Shown piece after piece: positions 43,963 to 52,823 of a stretch of 60,770 bases of DNA. The first letter of the stretch is position 1; every line of letters begins with the position of its first letter. The position numbers and the translations under genes are program-made. The notes under the pieces were generated by a model, which was given only the letters and a program-made list of their open reading frames with translations, made no database searches and had not been told where the DNA came from. The stretch spans positions 1-60,770 of the forward strand of contig JAGMCL010000003.1 of NCBI GenBank assembly GCA_023129165.1, written 5' to 3'. The stretch is from Caldifarciminota bacterium. Lineage in GTDB: Bacteria; Hydrothermota; UBA3073.

Positions 43963-46014
43963 TTACTTCTCAAAGGGTTTGTTCAATTCCTCACATCCAT
44001 TCAAAATAAATTTCCCATTCTTTATAATATCAATCTTTTCCCCACTTTTTGTAATCACCGTAATAAATTCTATAGACTCATAAGGTAATGTTATATCGGT
44101 ATGTATATAAGTATAAGCCTCTTTCATATTAGTCTTTCTCAAGGCAGTCTTTTCATTCTCTCTCGCTATAATCTCTTTTTTATCCAGTGGGTTATAAATG
44201 GGTTTATCTTCTTCCATTGTAAAACAGGTATCTCCAATTGCAAAATGTGGTCCCATCTTTTCGATAATTAACACTGGAAGAACATTCATAATATTATGTC
44301 TTTTTGCAATGACATAAGCAAGAGTATTTGTACCAATAGCAAATTCTCCAAGTGGTAGTGTTTTATGTGGAAAAAGTAAATTCTCCTCAACATATTTTTT
44401 ATTATCTTTTTCTTTTTTAAAATTACTACAACCATATTTAACAATATATCCATCTTTAAAAGTAAGCATAAGATTAACGAATTTTAATTCCTTGAGATAC
44501 GTCTCGTTTAAATGTAAAACTCCATTCGTCCCCTTTAGGTGAGGTGTGGTATATACTTCACCAACAGGTATATTTATATCAGCACCACAGTTTACAAAAT
44601 TTGTTTCTTTATCGGGGTTTTTTATTTCTTGCATCTTAACTCTTATATCAGTTTTATTTTTTTCCCTACCTTTAACATGTACAAAATCTGCTTTATCCAG
44701 TATATCAATTATTTTTTGTTGTATTAGTTCATATTTATCTGTACTTAACATATTAATTTCCAGTATATCCTCAAATATCTGCTTAAAATTATCACCAATT
44801 TCAGGGGATGGAAAGGAAATTGCAGTAAAACTTGTTTCCTCTCTGGGCATATATTTATCTTGAATTTTCATTATGTTATTCTGGTGTATCTGGAATAATT
44901 TTTGCTGTTCGTCTGAAAGTTTTAGACATTCCTTTTTATTTTCAGGTGTATATGGCAGTTTTCCAAAGTTACCAAAATGAATTAGACCAGAAAAAATAGA
45001 CATAATATCACTACAATTTTTACAGGCTTTACTATAACCTTTTTCAATTAAACCTGTATATTCACAATCCAGGTAGAGAGCCAAATCAAACCTATGGTCA
45101 TAGTTGTATTGTTTTCTTGCCTTAGAAGAGTATACACCTAATATTGTAGCATCCAAATTATATCTTTTCAGATCCTTTATTAACTGTCGAATTATAAGTT
45201 CCTGTCCTACATTGAAGATTATACCAACAGTTGATTTTTTAGTTATATCCTTGTTATCTCTTGTAAACCCTTTAATATAAGCCGTGGTTATTTGATTTGT
45301 CAATTGTTTAATCTTTTTTTCGGGATAATTTAAAAGATACTTTGCTGTTTTGATTTCGTTATCTGTAATTAACTTTCCATAACTGAATAGATATCGTAAA
45401 TCACTTATATCTACTTTCTCAACTATGTCCCTGAAGTATCTAAAATCTATATCAAACTGTTCTTTCATTCGGAAGATAATTTCATTAGTCTTATCTTTTT
45501 TTTGAGGAGCAGTAATTAATCTTTTTAAAGTTTCATACTCGATTTTATTATTTCTTATATAATCGAAAACATCAATAAATAACCTGTTATACTCCTCCAT
45601 TTTATAGATCTTATGATAGAATGTATGTGTGATAAATTGTCTATACTCGATATAGAAACAAGAAAGAAGTTGACCAAATCCATCACTAAAAATATTTACA
45701 CAATAGGTTGGTTCAGGGTAATTCTTCTTATAATTCTTTAAAGATAATTCACTATAGAACCCATCATTTTCTCTTTGCAATTCCTCAAAAGTCTTTTTAG
45801 AAAAATACTCTTTATTAAGATTCTTTTCAAGGTTTGCAAATTTAAGAATTAAGTTTCCGATTCTATCAAAAAAACGATAATACTCCTTTTTCTTTTCTAC
45901 TTTCTGGTAATCCATTGTTTCATCACATATTTCTCTTATCCTTACAAGAGTATTGTTATAGCTATCCCTCACTTTTGCATTCTCTGCTTCATAGTATTTT
46001 CTTATATCGAACAT
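43963..46014 (-). CDS. Large M29-family aminopeptidase
   Basis: 683 residues with AGGAGG before the ATG. The C-terminal part (~430-683) is an M29 aminopeptidase with all metal ligands: IPVGEVYTTPHLKGTNGVLH (Glu), LPLGEFAIGTNTLAYV (Glu), EKMGPHFAIGDTCF (His), and YIHTDITLPYES (His638, Asp640). The first ~260 residues are a helical, charged extension absent from ordinary ~410-residue M29 enzymes; ~260-430 looks like the family's N-terminal domain. Long M29 forms of this kind are familiar from Clostridia (recalled). The gene is visibly more AT-rich than its neighbours, consistent with transfer. Confidence 0.85.
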   Translation of the reverse strand: MFDIRKYYEAENAKVRDSYNNTLVRIREICDETMDYQKVEKKKEYYRFFDRIGNLILKFANLEKNLNKEYFSKKTFEELQRENDGFYSELSLKNYKKNYPEPTYCVNIFSDGFGQLLSCFYIEYRQFITHTFYHKIYKMEEYNRLFIDVFDYIRNNKIEYETLKRLITAPQKKDKTNEIIFRMKEQFDIDFRYFRDIVEKVDISDLRYLFSYGKLITDNEIKTAKYLLNYPEKKIKQLTNQITTAYIKGFTRDNKDITKKSTVGIIFNVGQELIIRQLIKDLKRYNLDATILGVYSSKARKQYNYDHRFDLALYLDCEYTGLIEKGYSKACKNCSDIMSIFSGLIHFGNFGKLPYTPENKKECLKLSDEQQKLFQIHQNNIMKIQDKYMPREETSFTAISFPSPEIGDNFKQIFEDILEINMLSTDKYELIQQKIIDILDKADFVHVKGREKNKTDIRVKMQEIKNPDKETNFVNCGADINIPVGEVYTTPHLKGTNGVLHLNETYLKELKFVNLMLTFKDGYIVKYGCSNFKKEKDNKKYVEENLLFPHKTLPLGEFAIGTNTLAYVIAKRHNIMNVLPVLIIEKMGPHFAIGDTCFTMEEDKPIYNPLDKKEIIARENEKTALRKTNMKEAYTYIHTDITLPYESIEFITVITKSGEKIDIIKNGKFILNGCEELNKPFEK

Positions 46015-46080
46015 AAAACCTCCTGGTTTAATATTTGGTATTATCGTCTATATACTTACAAATATATGGAGCTTATTTAA

Positions 46081-46125
46081 GGGTTCGATTTATCGAACCC
46101 CTACGTTTTTGCTTTCATATTATTT
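46081..46125. repeat. REP-like palindrome (family C), second copy
   Basis: GGGTTCGATTTATCGAACCC+CTAC followed by GTTTTTGCTTTCATATT; matches 39144-39187. No other feature in 46015-46145. Confidence 0.7.
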
Positions 46126-46145
46126 CACATTATTTTGCACACTAT

Positions 46146-47036
46146 CTATTTATCTAAAAATGATAAACTTTTATTCAATATATATCTTTTGAAAAATATA
46201 TGGGCAGTCATATGCCCGCTAAGTAGAAAGTATCTCTTAGGTTTTCCTATTCTATACCAAAGGTCATCCGAAGATACACGAGGAATAAATGGATCCAATA
46301 AGGCTGTGAACATCAGAACCTTTTCCCTATTTAATAAACTGGCAAATAACGAAGGATCGTATCTGAAACAGCTTGGTAACTTCTTTAATTCTTCTATACC
46401 ATTGAACCTTTTTGCTGCTTCCTCAAAGGTTTTATGAATCTCATGACATCTTTCAGGATTACAGCTTTTGTCTTCCTCATAATTGAGTCTTATTACTCTT
46501 GTAGCAATACTATGCCATATAATATATTCAAAGTTACCTCCTGTAACTATTAAAATTCCTTTGTTTAATCTATCATCTAAAGCCATTACAATGGTTGATA
46601 TCATTCCCCCAAAACTATATCCCATAATATTTATATTGTCAATACCCAATTTTTCAAGATAATCGATACAAGTTAGAATATCATTTACAGCTTGAAAAAA
46701 TTTCTTTTCCATTATAGATGAATTACCCTTCAAAAAAGAAGAACTTGAATTACAACCATAAGGTACTCTTCCAAAATGATATGGTAGTATCGGCATCATT
46801 GTTATATATCCGTTTTTTGAAAAATTTTTAGTATAGTATTTAAGATGAGAGAAATTTCCACTACCTGAACCATGGATAAAAACTAAAGCTCCTTTAGGAT
46901 TTTTAATCTCATATAATAAGGCCTTAGCTCTATCTACGTCTGGATATCCAGAAGGATAGGGACTGGTAAAATATATCTCTTTGGGATTCTTGTTTAATAC
47001 TGTAAATTCTACATCATCTCTTGATGTAAGGTACAT
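46146..47036 (-). CDS. Alpha/beta hydrolase
   Basis: 296 residues. Oxyanion region LVFIHGSGSGNFSHLKYY; nucleophile in NIMGYSFGGMIS (Ser in G-Y-S-F-G-G); acid in LLDPFIPRV; His in LLSGHMTAHIF near the end. Complete catalytic triad, so probably an active esterase or dienelactone-hydrolase-like enzyme; substrate unknown. Part of a minus-strand run with a methyltransferase gene 48 bp upstream. AT-rich like the adjoining M29 gene. Confidence 0.85.
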   Translation of the reverse strand: MYLTSRDDVEFTVLNKNPKEIYFTSPYPSGYPDVDRAKALLYEIKNPKGALVFIHGSGSGNFSHLKYYTKNFSKNGYITMMPILPYHFGRVPYGCNSSSSFLKGNSSIMEKKFFQAVNDILTCIDYLEKLGIDNINIMGYSFGGMISTIVMALDDRLNKGILIVTGGNFEYIIWHSIATRVIRLNYEEDKSCNPERCHEIHKTFEEAAKRFNGIEELKKLPSCFRYDPSLFASLLNREKVLMFTALLDPFIPRVSSDDLWYRIGKPKRYFLLSGHMTAHIFFKRYILNKSLSFLDK

Positions 47037-47084
47037 AATGTAAACCCTATGATTTAAATATATCCTTTCTAAAAGTATTAAAAC

Positions 47085-47789
47085 TCAAGATATTCTTTTG
47101 TAGATACCGCAAAAGACTGGACATAGTTTACGGAATTTATATTTATTAACAATTATATATAACAATACATCAATGAGCATTATAATGCGTATGAATATAA
47201 AAAGGTTATAGATATAAAGCTCTCTAATCTTTTTAAATCCATTAATCCCTTGTTTAAACTCCTTTAGTGAATTATACCTGTAATAACATGGATGAGTCTC
47301 TTTTACTCCTGCCATAATAGCTAAAATTCTCTGTAATAATTTTTGTGGTATCAAATTCTTTATAAAGACAATAGGACTTAATTTGTTCGTTGTGTGTAAG
47401 ATGAACAATCCATCGATTTTAAGTACTCTATTTATCTCACTAAATGCATATAAAGGGTCTTTAAGATGTTCTACAAAAAATCTCGCAGTGACAATATCAA
47501 AACTCTCTGATTTAAAAGGTAAATGATAAACACTTGAACAACAAAAATCCTTAGGTAATTTTACACTTTCGGGTGATTTCGTATCTAAACCAATTTTAAA
47601 TTCAACATCAAATGAATGGATTATCTCATTTTCACCACAGCCCACGTCTAACCAGCTCTTATTTTTCGATAGGTTTTCCTTTAATATCTGCTCATAAATC
47701 TCCCAGTCAAATTTATACTCAACTCCTAACCTATTAAGAATCTCTTTTCCAAGTTTTACATTTCTTTCTATTCTTCTTAGTGAACTCAT
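47085..47789 (-). CDS. Class I SAM-dependent methyltransferase
   Basis: 234 residues. SAM-binding motif I SWLDVGCGENEII (about 41-53), FKIGLDTKSPE, and the Methyltransf_11-type VTARFFVEHLKDPLYAFSEI, NRVLKIDGLFILHTTN. The C-terminal ~50 residues include a hydrophobic helix (IYNLFIFIRIIMLIDVLLYI), so the enzyme may be membrane-attached, as for methyltransferases acting on lipids or glycolipids. Substrate unknown. Confidence 0.85.
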   Translation of the reverse strand: MSSLRRIERNVKLGKEILNRLGVEYKFDWEIYEQILKENLSKNKSWLDVGCGENEIIHSFDVEFKIGLDTKSPESVKLPKDFCCSSVYHLPFKSESFDIVTARFFVEHLKDPLYAFSEINRVLKIDGLFILHTTNKLSPIVFIKNLIPQKLLQRILAIMAGVKETHPCYYRYNSLKEFKQGINGFKKIRELYIYNLFIFIRIIMLIDVLLYIIVNKYKFRKLCPVFCGIYKRIS

Positions 47790-47826
47790 GTTTTCATTTT
47801 AACTAATTTTATATAAATGTGGACCC

Positions 47827-47955
47827 CTACCTCCTTCGTAATTCTTTTCTAATGTCTCTTGCCAAATCAGCAACCTTTCCTCTATAACCAAAACAATTTA
47901 CGCAGTAAAGACCGCAATAGGCAATCAGGTCTCTATCTTTTAAGTTATTTTTCAT
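47827..47955 (-). pseudogene. N-terminal fragment of a DUF3795 gene
   Basis: 42 codons encoding DRDLIAYCGLYCVNCFGYRG, KVADLARDIRKELRRR and a stop. This matches the first ~40 residues of the intact DUF3795 protein at 59187-59630 (DLIAYCGLYCGDCIGYRG, KAADLARDLRKELRQ). The other ~105 residues, with the Cys-rich centre, are gone. Starts 5 bp after the PDZ-protein gene ends. A remnant of a second copy, unlikely to function. Confidence 0.8.
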
Positions 47956-47959
47956 TTCT

Positions 47960-49312
47960 TCACCTTATTACTCGCAAGATACTATTAACCTCATTTTCAA
48001 TTCCTAACAACTCCTCTAAGATTTCAATCTGATTAGCTCTCATTTCATTGTTCCACTCAGATGGACTCTTTCCTGTATGTGGTGAAGGAACATACTGAAA
48101 TCCATTCTGTAAAATTTCTACCTCTGACCCATAAAGAACTGCTAAACTATCTATTAGTTCAATATCAAATTCAAATTTTTCCTTATTATTTAGAAGATAT
48201 TCTTTGGCATTATTCCTCGCATCAGTAAGACTGTAATATATCCACCAATTTGTGAGAAGTTTCTCTCCCAATTGTTCCTCATATGCTTCTGTGAAGTGCT
48301 CCTCATCTTTTAATGCTTTAATCCATTCCTCTATAGCTTTTATACCAGAAAAATAAGAATCATACTTCTCTGTATTATAAAGTTCTTCAGCAAGTAAAAG
48401 TGAATTTCTATATTCAGGCATAATATTTACTTCTTTCCTATCAGTAATCGTATAGATTACCCAGGGCATTTTTTGTGCAATCTCATCTCCCTCTGTATTA
48501 TCAAAATATGTTCTGCAGAAGAATTCTTTCCCCTCTTTTTGATAACCGGTAACAAGTCCCCATTCTGGAACCTCAATAAGATCAAGAGCAATAACAGGCC
48601 AGCCTTCATTTATGCTCTTCATAATAATTTCTCTAAGCTCATCTTCAGTTTTAACATATTCTTCATTATCCTCTTCCGTGGTCTCAGATTGTAAAGTGTA
48701 TGCTTCAGATTTATAACCCAATTTTTGTAGTATTTCAATACCAACATCCTTTCCACAGGTAGCATCAGGTGAACTTGGACACCAAGCATCATAAAACAAT
48801 ATTCTAAAACCATATCCAGAAAGCCCAACAATTTCCTCATATTTTATATTCTGACCGAATTTTTCATCTATCCTACATACTGCTCCCAAAAAGGAATTTT
48901 CCATACCAATACCCCAACCGAGTTTTCCTAAACCATCAATAATTACTGCATCATTGTCTATTTTATGCTCAGGAACCACTTCTTTTAGATATACACCAAT
49001 CTGTCCCTTAGGAATTGTAAATTCAATCTCTTTTTCACCCCGTTTTATAGCAACATCAACCTCAGATGTCTCAACAGCTTCCTTAAGTTCTCCTAAATGT
49101 TTTATACCCTCAACCTTTTCACCATTATAGGTGATAATTATATCACCAAGTTGAGCACCAACTGCCTTTAGATTAGAATCTTCAGTGAAATTAACGATTT
49201 TCAAACCTAAAATATCTTTTTGTGTATGTTCTAATTCTTCACCCGCCATAACCTGCCCAATTAATACTGATGATAATATGACAGCTATTGTAAGAAGTAA
49301 ACATTTTTTCAT
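47960..49312 (-). CDS. Secreted PDZ protein with BtrH-N-like (papain-fold-like) region
   Basis: 450 residues from the ATG at 49312 (AAGGAGAAAGA upstream). Signal peptide 1-24. Residues ~33-120 form a PDZ-like domain (LGLKIVNFTEDSNLKAVGAQ, LGDIIITYNGEKVEGIK). The following ~200 residues resemble the butirosin BtrH N-terminal / C39-like family: NSFLGAVCRIDEKFG, YEEIVGLSGYGFRILFYDAW, CPSSPDATCG, a Cys and an Asp-rich WPVIALDLIEVPEWGLVTGY. The C-terminal part is helical (EEWIKALKDEEHFTEAYEE). Possible processing of an exported peptide or small molecule is inference only. Confidence 0.7.
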   Translation of the reverse strand: MKKCLLLTIAVILSSVLIGQVMAGEELEHTQKDILGLKIVNFTEDSNLKAVGAQLGDIIITYNGEKVEGIKHLGELKEAVETSEVDVAIKRGEKEIEFTIPKGQIGVYLKEVVPEHKIDNDAVIIDGLGKLGWGIGMENSFLGAVCRIDEKFGQNIKYEEIVGLSGYGFRILFYDAWCPSSPDATCGKDVGIEILQKLGYKSEAYTLQSETTEEDNEEYVKTEDELREIIMKSINEGWPVIALDLIEVPEWGLVTGYQKEGKEFFCRTYFDNTEGDEIAQKMPWVIYTITDRKEVNIMPEYRNSLLLAEELYNTEKYDSYFSGIKAIEEWIKALKDEEHFTEAYEEQLGEKLLTNWWIYYSLTDARNNAKEYLLNNKEKFEFDIELIDSLAVLYGSEVEILQNGFQYVPSPHTGKSPSEWNNEMRANQIEILEELLGIENEVNSILRVIR

Positions 49313-49433
49313 TTCTTTCTCCTTTTTTGTAAAGTATAAAAAAAGAAATAAATGAAGCCTAACTACTAACGTGTATATTTGGACTGGCATGAATGAATAC
49401 ATATCCAATCATCTTTTTGCCCCCATTATCATT

Positions 49434-50462
49434 TTAACTGATTCTCAAGACCTTTGCTCCTCTAATCTTCCTCTCTTTAAGTTCGAGCAATGCCTTATTA
49501 GCCTCTTTTAATGAAAATTCCTGAACTTCGGGTTTGATGGGTATTTCAGCAGCCAGCTTTAAAAATTCACTGACATCTCTTCTTTCTACATTAGCTACAC
49601 TCTTTATCTCCTTTTCGTGCCAGAGATGAGCTGGATAATCTAATTTTAAAAGATATTCCTTATCTATCACTTCTTTTCGGATTGCATTAATAACAAGCCT
49701 CCCCCCTCTTTCCAAATTCTTCAAGGCTTCTACTATTGGCTTCCAAACAGGTGTTGTATCAATTATACAATCCAGTTTTTCAGGTGATGTATCTTCAGTA
49801 TCGCCTGTCCATACCGCTCCAAGTTCTTTGGCAAAATTTCTTTCCTGTTCACTTCTGGCAAATACAAAGACTTTAGAGTTTGGATATTTGAATATTACCA
49901 TCTTAATTACAAGGTGTCCTGAGGCACCAAATCCTGTAAGACCCAGATTCTGTCCATCTTTTATGCCTGTTAGTAGCAGTGACCTGTAACCAACAGCTCC
50001 TGCACATAAAAGTGGAGCTGCTTCTGAATCTGAGAATACATCCGGAATTTTAAAAGCAAAATCTTCCAAAACAGTAATATACTCTGCATAACCACCGTTT
50101 ACATCCCTGCCAGTTGCTTTGAAATTTATACATAAATTTTCATTACCATCCAGGCAGAACTTACAGTTTCCACAAGTTGAATAAATCCAGGCTATCCCAA
50201 CTCTGTCCCCAATTTTTAACTTGCTTGTTTTACTACCACACCTCTCCACCCTTCCAACAACCTCATGACCCAGTACAACTGGTAACCGTGGTGGTGGTGT
50301 TCTACCTTCAATCTCATCTAACTCAGTATGACAAACCCCACATACTGATACTTTTACTAATATTTCTTTATCTCCTGGAATAGGAACAGGCAGATTTACC
50401 AGTTCCAGTGGTTTCTTATTCTCTCTGAGATTACATATGCTATTCAAAATCATCGCCTTCAT
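49434..50462 (-). CDS. Zinc-dependent alcohol dehydrogenase (MDR family)
   Basis: 342 residues. Catalytic zinc region VCGVCHTELDEIEG with LPVVLGHEVVGRVE; structural zinc site CGNCKFCLDGNENLC with its four Cys in the usual C-x2-C-x2-C-x7-C spacing; Rossmann motif LTGFGASGHLVIK. The set matches alcohol dehydrogenases of the AdhP / YjgB-like type, oxidising or reducing simple alcohols and aldehydes with NAD(P). GGAGG precedes the ATG. Confidence 0.92.
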   Translation of the reverse strand: MKAMILNSICNLRENKKPLELVNLPVPIPGDKEILVKVSVCGVCHTELDEIEGRTPPPRLPVVLGHEVVGRVERCGSKTSKLKIGDRVGIAWIYSTCGNCKFCLDGNENLCINFKATGRDVNGGYAEYITVLEDFAFKIPDVFSDSEAAPLLCAGAVGYRSLLLTGIKDGQNLGLTGFGASGHLVIKMVIFKYPNSKVFVFARSEQERNFAKELGAVWTGDTEDTSPEKLDCIIDTTPVWKPIVEALKNLERGGRLVINAIRKEVIDKEYLLKLDYPAHLWHEKEIKSVANVERRDVSEFLKLAAEIPIKPEVQEFSLKEANKALLELKERKIRGAKVLRIS

Positions 50463-50548
50463 CTCTACCTACCTCCGAATTTTACTTTCACAATATATTA
50501 CTTAAAGAGCTCTGAAAAACTACCTTTTAGCTCTTCTGATTACATATA

Positions 50549-50568
50549 TTTCTGGACCTTTCCAGAAA
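50549..50568 (-). terminator. Hairpin after the GNAT gene
   Basis: TTTCTGGA-CCTT-TCCAGAAA, perfect 8-bp stem 2 bp beyond the acetyltransferase stop; a weak A/T-rich tail on the minus strand. Possible terminator. Confidence 0.45.
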
Positions 50569-50570
50569 TC

Positions 50571-51422
50571 TCACTTAAAGCTATATACAATTGAATCTGC
50601 AATAGGTTTATATCCTATTTTAATATATATATTGTTTGATGTTGTATTCAAAAGGTCTGTATAAAGGGTGCAAAATTTATATCTTCTTTCAAGTAATAGC
50701 TGGCTCAAAGAAGCAACACAGGACGTGGCATATCCCTTATTTCTAAATTTGGGTGGAGTATATACAAGATTTACGGAAATACCATTTTTGGTAGGTCTTG
50801 AATAAGCAGCTATTGAAACAGTCTCTCTATCCTGCCATAGATATATAGAAGATTTATTAATTGTTTTTTTTGCAAACTCGTAAGCGTCTTCATGGGTCAT
50901 TTTTTCTAATATATCTTCTGAAAATCTATATACCCAATCTGATACAAATTCAATATCATTTATATCTGCAGTTCTTATTTTACCTGGACTAAGTTTTACA
51001 CCTTTAACTTTTTCAAGCTTGTATATTCTTTGTTTCATCTTGATAGTTGAAGAACAACCGGTTCTTTGTTCCCAGACTTTAGCAAAGTTTGTAGCAATTT
51101 GAAATTGTCCTATTACGCCAGGAATAGCAATGTTGTTTGTTAGCAAATAAGAGATCGATAATTTGATAGCCTCATCTATTTTTTCTCCTTCACCATAAAT
51201 AACTAAATTATATGGTGGGGTCATAAGCATAACTATTAATAGCTGTTCGTCTTCTTCAACCACTGCAAAGAACAAGTCAGAATTATATTGATTTGGTGAT
51301 GATTTATTGATGAGTGAGTAAAGGATACCTAATATAAGGTTGTTCGCTGCCTCATTTTTTTCAAGAAAAAACCCAGCCTTCGATAGTAGCTCTTTTGCAC
51401 TATGATATCTTATAACTTGCAT
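50571..51422 (-). CDS. GNAT-family acetyltransferase
   Basis: 283 residues from the ATG at 51422, because GGAG lies between it and the ATG at 51434. The C-terminal half is a GNAT domain: IRTADINDIEFVSDWV, SIAAYSRPTKNGISVNLVYT, the acetyl-CoA-binding PPKFRNKGYATSCVASLSQL, and YTDLLNTTSNNIYIKIGYKP. The N-terminal ~140 residues form a second GNAT-like half (FAVVEEDEQLLIVMLMTPPY). Acceptor unknown. Directly downstream of a remnant of another acetyltransferase. Confidence 0.88.
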   Translation of the reverse strand: MQVIRYHSAKELLSKAGFFLEKNEAANNLILGILYSLINKSSPNQYNSDLFFAVVEEDEQLLIVMLMTPPYNLVIYGEGEKIDEAIKLSISYLLTNNIAIPGVIGQFQIATNFAKVWEQRTGCSSTIKMKQRIYKLEKVKGVKLSPGKIRTADINDIEFVSDWVYRFSEDILEKMTHEDAYEFAKKTINKSSIYLWQDRETVSIAAYSRPTKNGISVNLVYTPPKFRNKGYATSCVASLSQLLLERRYKFCTLYTDLLNTTSNNIYIKIGYKPIADSIVYSFK

Positions 51423-51462
51423 TTGCTTCTCCAACTAACAATATATCCATATTATTTTACTC

Positions 51463-51558
51463 TTAAGGAATCTCTTTTATCCCACTTGTTCCAATTATCT
51501 TTCCATTGTATTCTGCTAACCAGGTAATGAAATCTTTAGAAGGAATTACCTCATAATA
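51463..51558 (-). pseudogene. Remnant of a GNAT acetyltransferase gene
   Basis: 31 codons reading YYEVIPSKDFITWLAEYNGK, IIGTSGIKEIP and a stop: the central strands of a GNAT fold (typical AEYEGKIVGTSGL), with no start codon and no acetyl-CoA-binding part. The intergenic region 51435-51592 holds nothing else. Confidence 0.6.
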
Positions 51559-51592
51559 TTTTTAAACCTTATATGAATTCCTCATTAACCTT

Positions 51593-52726
51593 TTATTCCA
51601 GAACATATATGTTCTTTTTCTTACACATGTCCTTGAGTATTTTTGGCCATACAGTGACACTGACCTCTCCAAGGTGTGCTTTCTTTAGTATAAGCATATA
51701 GGTACGGGATTGCCCAATTCCACCGCCAATACTGAGTGGAATTTCGTTATTTAATATTGCCCGGTGGTATGGCATATTAAGGAAATTAAGCTGATCAGTA
51801 ATCTCCAGCTGCTTTTTTAATGTTTCGGAATTAACGCGAATACCCATAGATGTCAGCTCATGTCGACGTTTTGTCACAGGATTCCGGACGAGAATATCAC
51901 CATTTAGACCATGCATGGATCTTCCATCAACGGACTTTGTCTCTGTTACCCAGTCATCGTAGTCTGCTGCCCTCATCTCATGTGGATAGCCATCTTTTAG
52001 TGTCCAGCCAACCCCATATATGAAAACTGCAGGATATTCCTGCAGAATCGCTGTTTCACGTTGTTTGCGCGGTAGGTTTGGATACTTTTCAAGGATATCT
52101 TCAGCATGTATGAATGTTAACTTCTCAGGCAGGTCAGGATACTTGTCAGTCTTTAGTTGTGGAAACTTCTGCTGGACATGGGTTTCGGCTCCCTTGAGAA
52201 TCTTCCATAACTTCTTTACTACTTCTGTAAGATGCTGCAGGTTACGCTGTTCCTCAGTTATTACTATCTCCCAGTCCCATTGGTCAACATATGCGCTGTG
52301 GTCATGGTCAAGGAAGTAGTCCTTACGCACGGCACGCATATCAGTATACAAACCCTCATCTACTTCCATATCAAACTCTTTCAGCGCAAGTCGCTTCCAC
52401 TTTGTAGCTGCCTGTACTATCTGGGCATCGATTGGATGTTTATCATAGTCGTTTGAGATGTGGAACTGGATCGGTGTACGTGAGCCATCACGGTCAAGGT
52501 AATCGTTTACACCGCTCTCAACGTCTACAATTAGAGGAACCTCAACCCGTATCAGATTGAGTTCCTTAGAAAGATTTTCTTCAATATATTTTTTCACCTC
52601 AAAGAGAGCTATCTGGGTTTCCTTTGGGGTTAGAAGAGATTGATAATCGTTTGGCAGGATTTTCTCAAGCTCATTATATTCACCTATGCCAGGTCCAGCC
52701 AGGTCTGCTTTCTTGTCTTTCATCAT
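51593..52726 (-). CDS. asnA: Aspartate-ammonia ligase AsnA
   Basis: 377 residues with AGGAGG upstream. AsnA family: YQSLLTPKETQIALFEVKKY, LIRVEVPLIVDVESGVNDYL, SRTPIQFHISNDYDKHPIDA, EVDEGLYTDMRAVRKDYFLD, HSAYVDQWDWEI, GIGQSRTYMLILKKAHLGEV. Makes asparagine from aspartate, ammonia and ATP with a class II aminoacyl-tRNA synthetase-like fold. Somewhat longer than the ~330 residues of E. coli AsnA. Downstream of the acetate-module genes. Confidence 0.95.
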   Translation of the reverse strand: MMKDKKADLAGPGIGEYNELEKILPNDYQSLLTPKETQIALFEVKKYIEENLSKELNLIRVEVPLIVDVESGVNDYLDRDGSRTPIQFHISNDYDKHPIDAQIVQAATKWKRLALKEFDMEVDEGLYTDMRAVRKDYFLDHDHSAYVDQWDWEIVITEEQRNLQHLTEVVKKLWKILKGAETHVQQKFPQLKTDKYPDLPEKLTFIHAEDILEKYPNLPRKQRETAILQEYPAVFIYGVGWTLKDGYPHEMRAADYDDWVTETKSVDGRSMHGLNGDILVRNPVTKRRHELTSMGIRVNSETLKKQLEITDQLNFLNMPYHRAILNNEIPLSIGGGIGQSRTYMLILKKAHLGEVSVTVWPKILKDMCKKKNIYVLE

Positions 52727-52823
52727 ATTTTCCTCCTTTTTTTGAATTTTTATAATAGATGTTCTTGAATATTTTACTTAACTTATAGATATAGCAACAT
52801 AGGCGAGATGTTTTGAAATTCCT

